Assembly (NCBI GenBank): GCA_002686465.1
Contig: NZCP01000057.1
Location: forward strand, 1-49,243
Origin: Candidatus Woesebacteria bacterium
GTDB taxonomy: Bacteria; Patescibacteriota; Microgenomatia; UBA8517; UBA10165
DNA length: 49,243 bases
Direction: 5' to 3'
Under the pieces are notes generated by a model. The model was not told where the DNA came from. It ran no database searches and was given only the letters and a program-made list of their open reading frames with translations. The position numbers were made by a program, and so were the translations under genes. Positions 21,913-30,434 of the stretch are shown here, piece by piece. Each line of letters starts with the position of its first letter. The stretch's first letter is position 1.

Positions 21913-21984
21913 TCCCCGGTAGCTCAGTGGTAGAGCAGAAAGCTGTTAACTTTAAGGTCGTAGGTTCGAATCCTACCCGGGGAG
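21913..21984 (+). tRNA. tRNA-Asn (anticodon GTT)
   Basis: 72 bases with acceptor TCCCCGG/CCGGGGA, T arm GTAGG-TTCGAAT-CCTAC, anticodon loop CTGTTAA and discriminator G. The outermost anticodon-stem pair is G-A. CCA is not encoded: CCG follows, then directly the ATG of the next gene. Confidence 0.95.
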
Positions 21985-21987
21985 CCG

Positions 21988-22575
21988 ATGGAAAATAGAG
22001 AAATTGTTTTAGAGTCGCCCGAAAATTTGGAACCTGGACAAAACTTTTTTGACCAGCCCCCGTTCGAGTTGGCTGTCAAGAAAGCCACAGAGCAAACGGG
22101 GATAGATGCTATAAAACTAAAAGGTTTTCTCTGGTATTTTGCAACGCAGTTTGGAGAATCTCCACAACCTCGACCACCAGCAACATTTAGACTTCTAAAG
22201 TCATTGCCCTCGAATGTAACGATTCCCGATAGAGAAAAATATGGAACAGCGACCGAAATTATGATTGCAGCATTAGACCCATACCCCCATTGGGCCGAGT
22301 ACGCTGTGACCCAATTCGATCATGGTAACTACAAAAGTTCTGGCGAACCATCGCGTGCCCAACAAAAAAGGAAAAAGCTTGTCTTGCCTGAAACCTATGC
22401 GAAGTGGGTTACACACAAAACCCGCGCAGAACACAGAGCGGTTTTGCTAGGTATAGAGGATGTCTTCCCGGGACAATTAGGAAGAGAGCCAGAGCTAGTC
22501 CCCCAGACAGGGAAAAACCGACAAGCCAGAAGGTGGCGAATCTTGAAAGCATCAGAACTTACCAAGAGGAGATAA
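21988..22575 (+). CDS. Hypothetical protein starting 3 bases after tRNA-Asn
   Basis: 195 aa, soluble, Pro-rich in places, with a basic C-terminus (KNRQARRWRILKASELTKRR). No family is recognised. There is no room for its own promoter after the tRNA, so it must be read from the tRNA promoter; cleavage at the tRNA 3' end would leave a 3-base leader (CCG) before AUG. No Shine-Dalgarno is possible once the tRNA is removed. Confidence 0.75.
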   Translation: MENREIVLESPENLEPGQNFFDQPPFELAVKKATEQTGIDAIKLKGFLWYFATQFGESPQPRPPATFRLLKSLPSNVTIPDREKYGTATEIMIAALDPYPHWAEYAVTQFDHGNYKSSGEPSRAQQKRKKLVLPETYAKWVTHKTRAEHRAVLLGIEDVFPGQLGREPELVPQTGKNRQARRWRILKASELTKRR

Positions 22576-22620
22576 CCCTACCCTTCAGCCTCAAATTTTA
22601 ATACCGGAAATTGAAAATTC

Positions 22621-22629
22621 TGATATAAT
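22621..22629 (+). promoter_or_regulatory. Extended -10 promoter of the zinc-ribbon micro-gene
   Basis: TG-A-TATAAT, then exactly 6 bases to ATG 22636. Confidence 0.7.
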
Positions 22630-22635
22630 CCAACC

Positions 22636-22803
22636 ATGAAGTGTCCAAAGTGCAAGAAAGAAATGCTGTTAAAAAAGAAGGACGTTAGCCACAACTTTAA
22701 AACAGGTAAAGAATACTCTAGAAGTATTTACTGGTGCAAAAGTGACGACATTTGGGCTAATCTGGAAATACCTACGGATTCAAGCTCCGCCACATCCAGC
22801 TAG
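22636..22803 (+). CDS. Small zinc-ribbon-like protein
   Basis: 55 aa starting MKCPKCKKEM; CPKC forms one knuckle, but only one further Cys (YWCKSDD) is present, so a full four-Cys ribbon would need a His or a partner. Hydrophilic, no membrane helix. The promoter places transcription start on the ATG. Confidence 0.65.
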   Translation: MKCPKCKKEMLLKKKDVSHNFKTGKEYSRSIYWCKSDDIWANLEIPTDSSSATSS

Positions 22804-22837
22804 AACAAGACTTAAATTAATACCTACCGCTGGCCTC

Positions 22838-22846
22838 TGATATAAT
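22838..22846 (+). promoter_or_regulatory. Extended -10 promoter of the TPR gene
   Basis: TG-A-TATAAT, with ATG at 22866, giving a leader of about 13 bases without a clear Shine-Dalgarno. Confidence 0.6.
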
Positions 22847-22865
22847 CCTATATAAGAATTAAGAT

Positions 22866-23720
22866 ATGGCACTTCTTCAAGAAATCGGAGGCATGTGGAA
22901 TAGAGTAAGGGAGTATGTTAGATCTGGGACAGATACTGCAACCATCGGTAGCGTATCTATTGTGGTTTCTAAAGCATCGCGTCTGCCGGAGGGGCCAAGA
23001 AAGCAAAAAGCATTTGAAGACATCATACGCAATATAGAAGGAACTATTAGCGAACATCCCGAAATTGCATATTTTCTACATGCCCAAGTAGGAAATTGTG
23101 TTTTAAGGTTGAGTCGTCCACAAGAAGCATTAGAACATTTTGGAGCAGCTATCAATAAACACCCCAGTCCAACCCCAACTTCTGACTTTCCTGGCTACGT
23201 TGACGGCTACCTTGATGCTGCTCAACGAATTATGCACTTGCCGTTGTCAAAAGAAAGTAAAACACTATTGGACTCGGCAGCTGTCCGCACAGAAAGCTTG
23301 ATCCCTAAACTGCCGTTCTTGGAGTACAAACTACAAGCCTTTATAGGAATGTGCCGCCTCAAATTAGATCAGCCGCAAGAAGCGCTAAGTCATCTTGAAA
23401 AAGCTGTACTATTACATCCTAACCCAACTCCTGAAAGTGACTTTCCCAACTATACGACAAATTACCTGGCAAGTGTTAAATTGACTACGCAACGCGCAGC
23501 CGAACACCGGAGTGGGAAAAGACTAAAGACGTCAATAGCTAGGATAACTGCAGTAGTCCAATCAACTGCAAGGGTAGGCCAAACCTACCCACAACTTGAG
23601 GGATTAGCACACGAGGGTCTCCCAGCGGTTGCTTGGATCCAAAGATATGGGGGTGTAAAAGCGGTTCGCAGAGCCCAAAGAGATGGCCACATCCAAATCA
23701 CCCGTACCATTGCGGGTTAG
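22866..23720 (+). CDS. TPR-like repeat protein
   Basis: 284 aa. Two long repeats are visible, about 71-117 and 162-208, each with a TPR-like helix pair (RPQEALEHFGAAINKHP; QPQEALSHLEKAVLLHP) and the same tail pattern (NPTPESDFPNY). No signal peptide; probably a cytoplasmic protein-interaction scaffold. The C-terminus is basic. It ends 2 bases from the convergent glycosyltransferase gene. Confidence 0.8.
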   Translation: MALLQEIGGMWNRVREYVRSGTDTATIGSVSIVVSKASRLPEGPRKQKAFEDIIRNIEGTISEHPEIAYFLHAQVGNCVLRLSRPQEALEHFGAAINKHPSPTPTSDFPGYVDGYLDAAQRIMHLPLSKESKTLLDSAAVRTESLIPKLPFLEYKLQAFIGMCRLKLDQPQEALSHLEKAVLLHPNPTPESDFPNYTTNYLASVKLTTQRAAEHRSGKRLKTSIARITAVVQSTARVGQTYPQLEGLAHEGLPAVAWIQRYGGVKAVRRAQRDGHIQITRTIAG

Positions 23721-23722
23721 AA

Positions 23723-25261
23723 TTAAAAATTCTCAAGAATGTAGGCGTCGAAGCCGCCTTCGGAGATCTTTTTGACTGTGCCTGAGACATCTATGTCCAC
23801 TGGTGCTCTACTTTCACTCATCACGACTTTGTATTTTGCCTCCTTATCAGTAATCTTGCTAGGATAAAGCCAGCCAAGACTCCCATCTGTAAAACTTCTC
23901 TCAGGTGTTATCCCTCCATAAGTTACAAAAAGATATCTCCAGCCACCATAGGCATGACAAACCCCAGTTTGGGTAAGTTCGAAAGGCTCATCTTTAACAA
24001 AGAATGCTACTTTCTCGACCAATTTCTTTTTGGCAACAAGCCCATACTCCCCTGTCGCACTCAAGACGGTGTGGATGCCCAAAAGAGAGAGTACAAGAAA
24101 AGGAATCAGAGCTACATAGTAGACCCTCCCTCGCAAATCTTTAAGGAGCAGCCCTGGGATAAGCAAAATTAAAGGAAAGGTTCCTAAAAGGTAGTATTCA
24201 AATGCTCGGCCAGTGAAAAACAGGAAAGGAACAACGACCAAGACTAGTGATATCGCCACAAGTTTACTTGCAAAATCCTTCCAAGTTTCCTTACGACGCA
24301 AAAAGTAAAATATCAGCAAGGCCGAGGCAATAGACAGCCAAATGGGAGCTGTAGTTCTTGTTGAAAATTGATCAATTGAGGTTGGGCTACCATAAATTGA
24401 CAATGAAGTACAAGAGAAAAGTACCTCATCAGAATTACTTTTATTAGGAGCTAGGTACCAAATTCTACCTAAGGTGGAAAACAGTGCGTTTGCATGATGA
24501 ATAGGATTAATTTTATTTGTCGGGTCGGCAGACACCTGCTTAAACCGCAGAGGGGTAGTTATGTTTCTGCCTTTTTGAAAATAATCGAAAGCAATCAGGG
24601 GAGAGAGAACTAGTAGAAAAGATGCCAAACTTATAAGTAAAATTTTTGTATTAGAAAACCCCTTTTGCCGAATAAAATAATAGGCACCAAGGAATCCTAA
24701 AGGAACAAGGGAGAGGTGGATATGGAAAACAAGACCAAATGCCACAGCAAAAACGGTCCACCACCATAGGTTTTTCTTTGATTGATAAATAGAAAAAACT
24801 AAAGTCAGGGTCAAGAAAGGAACAAGGCTGGGATTCCAATATTTCTGGTCAAAAAAGACCATAAGAGGCAGCGTTGCATAAAGAAGTGTTGAGACAAAGG
24901 CGGCTTTTGCCCCAAACATTTTGTTGGCAACAAAAAACACTAAAAGGGTTGTCCCAACCCCAAGTGTTGCTGCTGCAAAGCTTGTAACTAGGGGGTCGCT
25001 TTTAGAAAAAAACAGAAGGAGGGCGGTAAAATAGGTCCAAAACGGCCCAAGATAAAACCCAAGACCTGCTGCATTCACTCCCACCCAAATAATATGGAAG
25101 TCACGAACTATCGTTTGGGCAAGTATTGATTGATATTCTTCGTCTCCTCCAAAAACGAAGATTCCAGGTAAGTTGTAAAAACGAAGGAAAGCGGCAAGAA
25201 GAATTATGCCTGCGACAATAAGCCACTGCCGATAGCGCTTCACCAGCTTTGAAAAAGACAT
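23723..25261 (-). CDS. GT39/PMT-like membrane glycosyltransferase
   Basis: 512 aa, about eleven transmembrane helices. After the first helix comes FLRFYNLPGIFVFGGDEEYQ with the acidic pair of the catalytic loop typical of GT-C enzymes (PMT, ArnT). It should transfer a sugar from a polyprenyl-phosphate donor to protein, lipid or glycan outside the cell; the acceptor is unknown. UppS in this window could supply the lipid carrier. Confidence 0.88.
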   Translation of the reverse strand: MSFSKLVKRYRQWLIVAGIILLAAFLRFYNLPGIFVFGGDEEYQSILAQTIVRDFHIIWVGVNAAGLGFYLGPFWTYFTALLLFFSKSDPLVTSFAAATLGVGTTLLVFFVANKMFGAKAAFVSTLLYATLPLMVFFDQKYWNPSLVPFLTLTLVFSIYQSKKNLWWWTVFAVAFGLVFHIHLSLVPLGFLGAYYFIRQKGFSNTKILLISLASFLLVLSPLIAFDYFQKGRNITTPLRFKQVSADPTNKINPIHHANALFSTLGRIWYLAPNKSNSDEVLFSCTSLSIYGSPTSIDQFSTRTTAPIWLSIASALLIFYFLRRKETWKDFASKLVAISLVLVVVPFLFFTGRAFEYYLLGTFPLILLIPGLLLKDLRGRVYYVALIPFLVLSLLGIHTVLSATGEYGLVAKKKLVEKVAFFVKDEPFELTQTGVCHAYGGWRYLFVTYGGITPERSFTDGSLGWLYPSKITDKEAKYKVVMSESRAPVDIDVSGTVKKISEGGFDAYILENF

Positions 25262-25288
25262 GGACTAATTATAGCAATGTTTTCACTC

Positions 25289-25317
25289 TTGACATCCGCG
25301 TCTAGCCGGGGTAACTT
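25289..25317 (+). promoter_or_regulatory. Promoter of the thiol-redox operon
   Basis: TTGACA (25289-25294), 17-base spacer, TAACTT (25312-25317), then GGAG and ATG at 25334. Confidence 0.65.
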
Positions 25318-25333
25318 GGAGTTGACAGCTGCC

Positions 25334-25930
25334 ATGAAAAACCCACTTACAATCATTCTTGCTGGTGCCGTAGCTGGAGCAGTAGCTGCGTTCGCTGTAC
25401 TAAACTTCTACACCCCATCGGAAGACAAGATAATCAAAGACTACTACGCAGCAGAAGTTGCCGTTAACGTAAGCCCACACCATATTCGCAAAGCAATGGA
25501 TAAGGGCGACGACAGTTTCGTCTTGGTTGACTTGCGAAGCCAAGAAGAATATGAGCGTGAGCACGTAACCGGTGCAATAAACGTCCCAGCCTATAAAGAC
25601 CCCTACACCTCAGCCTATGGCGATGTTGAAAGAATTACAAGGGCATTCAGGGCACTTCCAAAGGACAAAGATATCATCGTTTACTGCTATAGCATGCCTT
25701 GCATGACCGGGCGAAAGATCGGGAATATGCTTGCCCAAAACGACATTTATGTACAAGAACTTGGAATTGGGTGGAACGAATGGAGGCACTTCTGGACTCT
25801 ATGGAACCATGAACACGAGTGGAGTCAAAGACTAGTTGAAGATTATGTTATAAGCGGGCCAGAGCCTGGAACCCCAAAGGTTAGAGAAGACACCGAGGCT
25901 TGCCCAATCGGAGGCGAGTTTGGCTGCTAA
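25334..25930 (+). CDS. Membrane-anchored rhodanese-domain protein
   Basis: 198 aa: N-terminal hydrophobic anchor (about 5-23), then a rhodanese domain (FVLVDLRSQEEYEREHVTGA and IIVYCYSMPCMTGR) with C118 and C123 in the active loop, and two Cys near the C-terminus. It faces outward and may carry sulfane sulfur or exchange disulfides. A start at 25277 is rejected because the promoter lies inside that extension. It overlaps the thioredoxin-like gene by 11 bases. Confidence 0.85.
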   Translation: MKNPLTIILAGAVAGAVAAFAVLNFYTPSEDKIIKDYYAAEVAVNVSPHHIRKAMDKGDDSFVLVDLRSQEEYEREHVTGAINVPAYKDPYTSAYGDVERITRAFRALPKDKDIIVYCYSMPCMTGRKIGNMLAQNDIYVQELGIGWNEWRHFWTLWNHEHEWSQRLVEDYVISGPEPGTPKVREDTEACPIGGEFGC

Positions 25931-26360
25931 AAAAACAAAATCCCCCACATTTAAGAGTCCGCTTCTTCTCTTTGGTCTCGTTGCGGTAGTTATTATTGCT
26001 GGATTCATATATTTGCGCCCAGGAAGCAAAGAAGCTGCACCAAAAGGCAAATACGACACCTTTGCACAGTGCCTGCAAAAAAGCGGTATGCGCATGTATG
26101 GATCGGTAACTTGCTCTTTTTGCGCTAAGCAGCGCAAGCTCTTTGGAGATTCGTTCCAACATATAAAAGAAATTGAATGTGATCCTAGAAATGACAACAA
26201 CGAAGCAGAGCGATGTATCGCAAAAAAGATAAGCCATACCCCAACCTGGATTTTTGAGGACGACGATGGAAATGACGTACATCGTTTTAAGTCGGGTGTT
26301 CAACCTCTTGAGGAATTAGGTAAGGTATCAGAATGTTCTCTGGCTGAGGACGAAATATGA
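25920..26360 (+). CDS. Membrane-anchored thioredoxin-like protein (CSFC)
   Basis: 146 aa with one transmembrane helix (about 13-32) and a small thioredoxin-like domain with CSFC (C65, C68) and SHTPTWIF carrying the cis-Pro. This resembles the thioredoxin domain partnered with VKOR, but no VKOR is nearby. TTG start with GGAGGCGAG just upstream. It overlaps the next gene by ATGA, linking it to the DsbD-like protein as redox partner. Confidence 0.85.
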   Translation: MAAKKTKSPTFKSPLLLFGLVAVVIIAGFIYLRPGSKEAAPKGKYDTFAQCLQKSGMRMYGSVTCSFCAKQRKLFGDSFQHIKEIECDPRNDNNEAERCIAKKISHTPTWIFEDDDGNDVHRFKSGVQPLEELGKVSECSLAEDEI

Positions 26361-27067
26361 TTGGAGAAGATCTCACCCTTGGAATTATAATCGGCGCGGC
26401 TCTGGTTGATTCCATCAATCCTTGTGTACTCGGTGTTCTTATATTCCTCCTTGCTTTCTTAACACGTGTCTTTTCAAGCCGAACTCGAATGCTTATAGGT
26501 GGTCTTCTCTACACCATCGTCGTCTACATTACCTATCTTGCGCTCGGATTTGGTATTTTCAAAGCAGCTGTATCTGTTGGAGTCGCAAGTGGGTTCTATT
26601 GGGTTGCAGCAATTATTGCCATCGTGGCTGGGCTCTTTGAGATTAAAGATTTCTTCTGGTACGGAAAAGGATTTAGTCTCCAAATGATTCCAGGTGCGTC
26701 CCGCCGTCTAAAGGCATACACAGCAAAAATTGAAAAGCTGCAGGAAAAACACCCACGATCGAGTCTTTTGCTTATTGCCCTACTGGGGGTTTTTGTTGTC
26801 CTTGTTGAGCTCCCTTGTACAGGAGCTCCTTACTTTGCAGTTCTTGCGCTCCTTGCCCAAGGATCATACTCAGCAGCAATCCCATATCTTCTCCTTTACA
26901 ACTTTGTCTTCATCATACCTCTCCTTGTAGTAATCGGGATTGCGTACGGTGGGAGGACTGAAGTGCTTGAAGAGTGGCGCAGACGCCATCGAAAGCTCAT
27001 GAGACTTGTTATTGGATTGTTCCTAATTGCCCTTGGTGGGTATATGATCTATTCACTTCAGTTTTAA
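26357..27067 (+). CDS. DsbD/CcdA-like thiol transporter
   Basis: 236 aa, about six transmembrane helices. Redox cysteines occur in DSINPCVLGVL (C23) and VELPCTGAPYF (C154). It should pass electrons across the membrane to the CSFC protein and perhaps the rhodanese encoded upstream. It is distinct from the CcdA at 11415, so the window encodes two thiol transporters. Confidence 0.88.
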   Translation: MIGEDLTLGIIIGAALVDSINPCVLGVLIFLLAFLTRVFSSRTRMLIGGLLYTIVVYITYLALGFGIFKAAVSVGVASGFYWVAAIIAIVAGLFEIKDFFWYGKGFSLQMIPGASRRLKAYTAKIEKLQEKHPRSSLLLIALLGVFVVLVELPCTGAPYFAVLALLAQGSYSAAIPYLLLYNFVFIIPLLVVIGIAYGGRTEVLEEWRRRHRKLMRLVIGLFLIALGGYMIYSLQF

Positions 27068-27068
27068 C

Positions 27069-27437
27069 ATCCACTTATTAATTTCTGGCCTCTACTCTGC
27101 AATCATCGCCGTTGGTCTTCTTGTTCGGCCAAAACAAATTGACGAATTTATGGTGCTTGGGAAACACTCCCCCGCAATGTATCTCTCCGGCTTTTTAGCA
27201 CTAATCATAGGAAATCTTCTTGTTGTGAGCCACAATGTCTGGACTGCCGACTGGCGTGTGATTATCACAATTTTCGGCTGGCTTTCACTTCTTAAAGGAG
27301 TAGTTCGTTTATTCTTTCCCAGTATAGCCATAAAAAATGTCGACACGCTTTTGAGAAATAAACTCTTAGTCCCACTCCTTGTTGTTTTTGGAGCCCTTGG
27401 TCTTTATCTCTCCTACATAGGTTTCATGGCCTACTGA
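27069..27437 (+). CDS. Four-helix membrane protein, probably with a non-AUG start
   Basis: The ATG at 27150 gives 95 aa, but the same frame is open back to 27048 and encodes a convincing first helix (HLLISGLYSAIIAVGLLVRP) that I recall as conserved in this small integral-membrane family. No ATG, GTG or TTG exists in that extension, so the start is probably ATC at 27069 or ATT at 27081, directly after the upstream stop. Full length would be about 122 aa. Function unknown. Confidence 0.6.
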   Translation: MHLLISGLYSAIIAVGLLVRPKQIDEFMVLGKHSPAMYLSGFLALIIGNLLVVSHNVWTADWRVIITIFGWLSLLKGVVRLFFPSIAIKNVDTLLRNKLLVPLLVVFGALGLYLSYIGFMAY

Positions 27438-27574
27438 TGATCTGGAAAGTAAAGCAAGGATATCGGGTTGTTGCAGAATCAGGCCGTAACACGGGAACAT
27501 TTTCTTCCCGCAAACAAGCAGAAAAACGTCTTGGTCAAATCGAAGTCTTCAAACACTTAAGAAAAACACAGTAA
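27437..27574 (+). CDS. Small conserved-looking basic protein
   Basis: 45 aa starting MIWKVKQGYRVVAESGRNTG, with FSSRKQAEKRLGQIEVFKH after it. The G-Y-x-V, S-G-x-N-x-G and AEKRLxQIExFKH pattern resembles a small family often seen in CPR and phage genomes. The ATG overlaps the preceding TGA (TGATG). Soluble, role unknown. Confidence 0.65.
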   Translation: MIWKVKQGYRVVAESGRNTGTFSSRKQAEKRLGQIEVFKHLRKTQ

Positions 27575-27579
27575 GAGGT

Positions 27580-28179
27580 CTATTTCCCCTGCTGAAAATT
27601 ATATATCCACTCACTAAGCTTGTTTCGGTCGATTAGGATACAATCATTTGCTTGCGCAAATTCTTTAGCGGCTTCTGTAAAGAGACTATTTGTCACCACA
27701 ACCGCCCTGCTACATTTGTAATACTGCAATCCTGCCACAGCATCACTTATTGCTTTACGGTCTACTTTTACTGAATAACGTTTTAGTTGCACTGCGTGCT
27801 TGATACCATCTTTGTCCACCACTAAATCTACTCCAAAGTCATTTGAGGGCGGTGTCAAGATAACTTTATATCCTTTTTGCCTCAAAATCTCGGCAACATA
27901 TTTTTCAAACTCTATGCCTGCCATCCCGTCGACATCAGATATTCTGAGGGCACGGACAAGACGTCTATCTCGTATATATAAATATACAAGGAATGCTGAG
28001 ACAAGGATAATAAACGGAGCGACTATCCAAACAAAAGATTGTGTGAAGAAGTCCAATATTTTAAAGTCTATTCCCCCAACAAATGCAACGACTAGTAGCC
28101 CCAAAATAATAACAAGCAAGACTCCAAGGATCTGCCAAGTATCAAAAGCTGTTCGTCTTCGTCGTTGGTATCGACCCAT
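27580..28179 (-). CDS. Membrane-anchored Mrr-type restriction endonuclease
   Basis: 199 aa: basic start, two transmembrane helices (about 15-35 and 48-68), then an Mrr catalytic domain. GIEFEKYVAEIL, DFGVDLVV and AVQLKRY give the E...D-x-D...Q-x-K core of the PD-(D/E)xK fold. Mrr enzymes cut modified or foreign DNA; attachment to the membrane suggests action on DNA entering or leaving the cell. Confidence 0.85.
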   Translation of the reverse strand: MGRYQRRRRTAFDTWQILGVLLVIILGLLVVAFVGGIDFKILDFFTQSFVWIVAPFIILVSAFLVYLYIRDRRLVRALRISDVDGMAGIEFEKYVAEILRQKGYKVILTPPSNDFGVDLVVDKDGIKHAVQLKRYSVKVDRKAISDAVAGLQYYKCSRAVVVTNSLFTEAAKEFAQANDCILIDRNKLSEWIYNFQQGK

Positions 28180-28222
28180 CCTAAAACATTCTACTTGAAT
28201 TCATCTGGAGTTGAAAATTTAA

Positions 28223-28681
28223 TTAAACTCTTAACCTAAAGGGTTTAACTACCTTCCGGCCATTCGTTAGCGTTGTAGTAATTACAAACCTAGCGCCAGT
28301 AATTCCTGAATGATAGCGACATACACCGTGGGAGCATGTGCCAAAGAGTAGCTCACGCACCGCAGGATCTTCAGACAAAGACCCCAAACTTCCTCCAGCA
28401 CCCTGTCTTATGCCACCACTCTTGTAAGTCAGCTGATAGGATACGGCGGAGGCCCTGCTAAGATTACTAAAAGTGGCAACAATCGCGCGCCTGTCACCAC
28501 GAAACTTTACTGAAACACCAACTCCTCGAGTATTTACTGACGGTGCAGATACCCTTTTAGGAGCAGGTTGCACCTTAGCCGGGGCTACCCTTGGCAGTTT
28601 CCTTTTTGCCAAAGCAGGTGTTGGTGCAGCAAGAGAAAAAACAAAAGCAACGAGCACAAAAATCGCAATCTTTTTTATCAT
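28223..28681 (-). CDS. Secreted protein with signal peptide
   Basis: 152 aa: signal peptide about 1-25 (ending TPALA), a Pro/Lys-rich stretch, then a domain with two Cys (GTCSHGVCRYH). The ATG at 28681 is set by AAGGAGGT four bases upstream; a longer reading from 28696 starts inside the Shine-Dalgarno region. No family is recognised. Confidence 0.75.
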   Translation of the reverse strand: MIKKIAIFVLVAFVFSLAAPTPALAKRKLPRVAPAKVQPAPKRVSAPSVNTRGVGVSVKFRGDRRAIVATFSNLSRASAVSYQLTYKSGGIRQGAGGSLGSLSEDPAVRELLFGTCSHGVCRYHSGITGARFVITTTLTNGRKVVKPFRLRV

Positions 28682-28716
28682 TTTTACCTCCTTCATGATA
28701 TATTTAAAGCACTCTT

Positions 28717-29325
28717 ATGTCAAAACAGAAGCTTTTATTTATAGTCGGCTTGTTAATAGCCGGTGTCGTTACAGCTGGGGTGGTTTTTTACCTCCAAACA
28801 AGGGACGCATCAGGCGGACAGAATTCTCCTTTAGACTTGATCACGAGATCCGATGCTGAGATTTTATATGAGGACGAATCTGGCTTCTCTTTCAAACACT
28901 TTGAATCGGCAAGCGTTTCTGACACTACTCCAGATGAGGAAACCTATTATACTCAACTTTCTCTAGAGAAGGATGGGCAAAAAATGACAATTACCATGCA
29001 GGACACAAAACACAAAACTATTGACGCCTGGCTGGAAAAAGATGAGAATGCCCCAGCCGAGCCAAGCCTTGTTGGCGCAGTCTCACTAGATGGGGTTTCC
29101 GCAAGACAATACACCCAAAACGGGAAGCTTTGGACCGTAGCAATCGATACAGTTGGCCAAGCAAAGGTACTTTACCTGGTAGAGGGTCAAAAAGATGGCG
29201 ATTTTTGGGAAAAACTACATGATCTTTTCGTCTCAACATTCGCATTTGAAAAAGAAGAGGAAGAAGAAACTAAAGCCGCACCTGTTGACAACACAATTTA
29301 TGAGTCAGAAGAAATTATCGAGTAG
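28717..29325 (+). CDS. Membrane-anchored PsbP-like extracytoplasmic protein
   Basis: 202 aa: one N-terminal helix (about 5-26), an outside domain with GFSFKHFESASVSD, and a very acidic C-terminus. It resembles the 9996 and 7072 proteins in overall plan. The extended -10 box TG-A-TATATT (28696-28704) leaves a leader of about five bases. Confidence 0.8.
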   Translation: MSKQKLLFIVGLLIAGVVTAGVVFYLQTRDASGGQNSPLDLITRSDAEILYEDESGFSFKHFESASVSDTTPDEETYYTQLSLEKDGQKMTITMQDTKHKTIDAWLEKDENAPAEPSLVGAVSLDGVSARQYTQNGKLWTVAIDTVGQAKVLYLVEGQKDGDFWEKLHDLFVSTFAFEKEEEEETKAAPVDNTIYESEEIIE

Positions 29326-29328
29326 TCC

Positions 29329-30420
29329 CTACTCTAGGTAATCCTGTAGCTTCTTGCGACGGGAGGGGTGTCGGAGCTTTCGCAAGGCTTTTGCTTCAAT
29401 TTGTCGAATTCTTTCTCGAGTAACACCAAATTCGCGCCCCACCTCTTCCAAAGTCATTGGTTTATTACCGTTCAACCCAAAACGGAATTTCAAAACTTTC
29501 GCTTCACGCTCGGATAATGTTGAAAAAACGTCCTCCAAGCTTTCTTTTAAAAGCTCTCGCGATGCCTGGTCAACTGGAGACGGCTGGCTGGTATCTTCTA
29601 TAAAATCCCCAAGAAAACTATCTTCATCATCCCCCACCTTTGCGTCAATTGATGTTACCTCTTGTGCAATCTTGAAAATTTCTCGAACACGATCTGGTAA
29701 GAGTTCCATCTCTTCTGCTATTTCCTCAACACTCGGTTCACGCCCCAACTCTTGCATTAGCCGACGGGAAATACGAAATAGCTTATTGATGGTCTCAACC
29801 ATATGAACTGGAATTCGGATAGTTCTGGCCTGATCGGCGATAGCACGAGTAATCGCCTGTCTAATCCACCATGTTGCATAAGTCGAGAACTTATACCCTC
29901 TGCGCCAGTCGTACTTTTCGACAGCACGGATAAGTCCTTGATTCCCTTCTTGGATAAGATCTAGAAGAGTCAACCCACGACCAACATACTTTTTTGCAAT
30001 TGAGACAACAAGCCTGAGATTTGCTTGCGTTAATCGTTCCTTTGCTTTTTTGTCACCTTTTTCATTTCTTTTGGCAAACTCAACTTCCTCTTCTGGAACA
30101 AGAAGTCTGTGCCTTCCTATCTCACGGAGGTATTGCCTTACTGGATCTGTTGACAATCCTTCGTCAACCCTACCTAATGCCTCTATCTCCCGCTCCAGAA
30201 CATCTAAAGATTTTACATCTTCTACAAGATCGTCTTCTGTGACTGATTCAAAAACGTCAACTCCAGAGTCAATGAGATTTGCATAGAGCTCATCAAGCTC
30301 AGCCAGACGGACCTCTGCGTCGGGAAAAACTTCCAATATCTCCTCTTGGGTTAAGAAACCTTGCTCCCTTCCTTTGTCAGCAAGTTCTTTTACAGGTTTT
30401 CTCAAAGTTATTTGTGCCAT
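29329..30420 (-). CDS. rpoD: Primary sigma factor of RNA polymerase
   Basis: 363 aa. A short region 1.1-like start, DPVRQYLREIG (1.2), LLDLIQEGNQGLIRAVEKYD and YKFSTYATWWIRQAI (2.1-2.4), and TLEEVGREFGVTRERIRQIE as the region 4.2 helix-turn-helix. It directs polymerase to the TTGACA/TATAAT-type promoters seen throughout the window. The long non-conserved insert of proteobacterial RpoD is absent. It lies 14 bases after dnaG, the classic dnaG-rpoD pairing. Confidence 0.97.
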   Translation of the reverse strand: MAQITLRKPVKELADKGREQGFLTQEEILEVFPDAEVRLAELDELYANLIDSGVDVFESVTEDDLVEDVKSLDVLEREIEALGRVDEGLSTDPVRQYLREIGRHRLLVPEEEVEFAKRNEKGDKKAKERLTQANLRLVVSIAKKYVGRGLTLLDLIQEGNQGLIRAVEKYDWRRGYKFSTYATWWIRQAITRAIADQARTIRIPVHMVETINKLFRISRRLMQELGREPSVEEIAEEMELLPDRVREIFKIAQEVTSIDAKVGDDEDSFLGDFIEDTSQPSPVDQASRELLKESLEDVFSTLSEREAKVLKFRFGLNGNKPMTLEEVGREFGVTRERIRQIEAKALRKLRHPSRRKKLQDYLE

Positions 30421-30434
30421 CTTTATTAATAATA

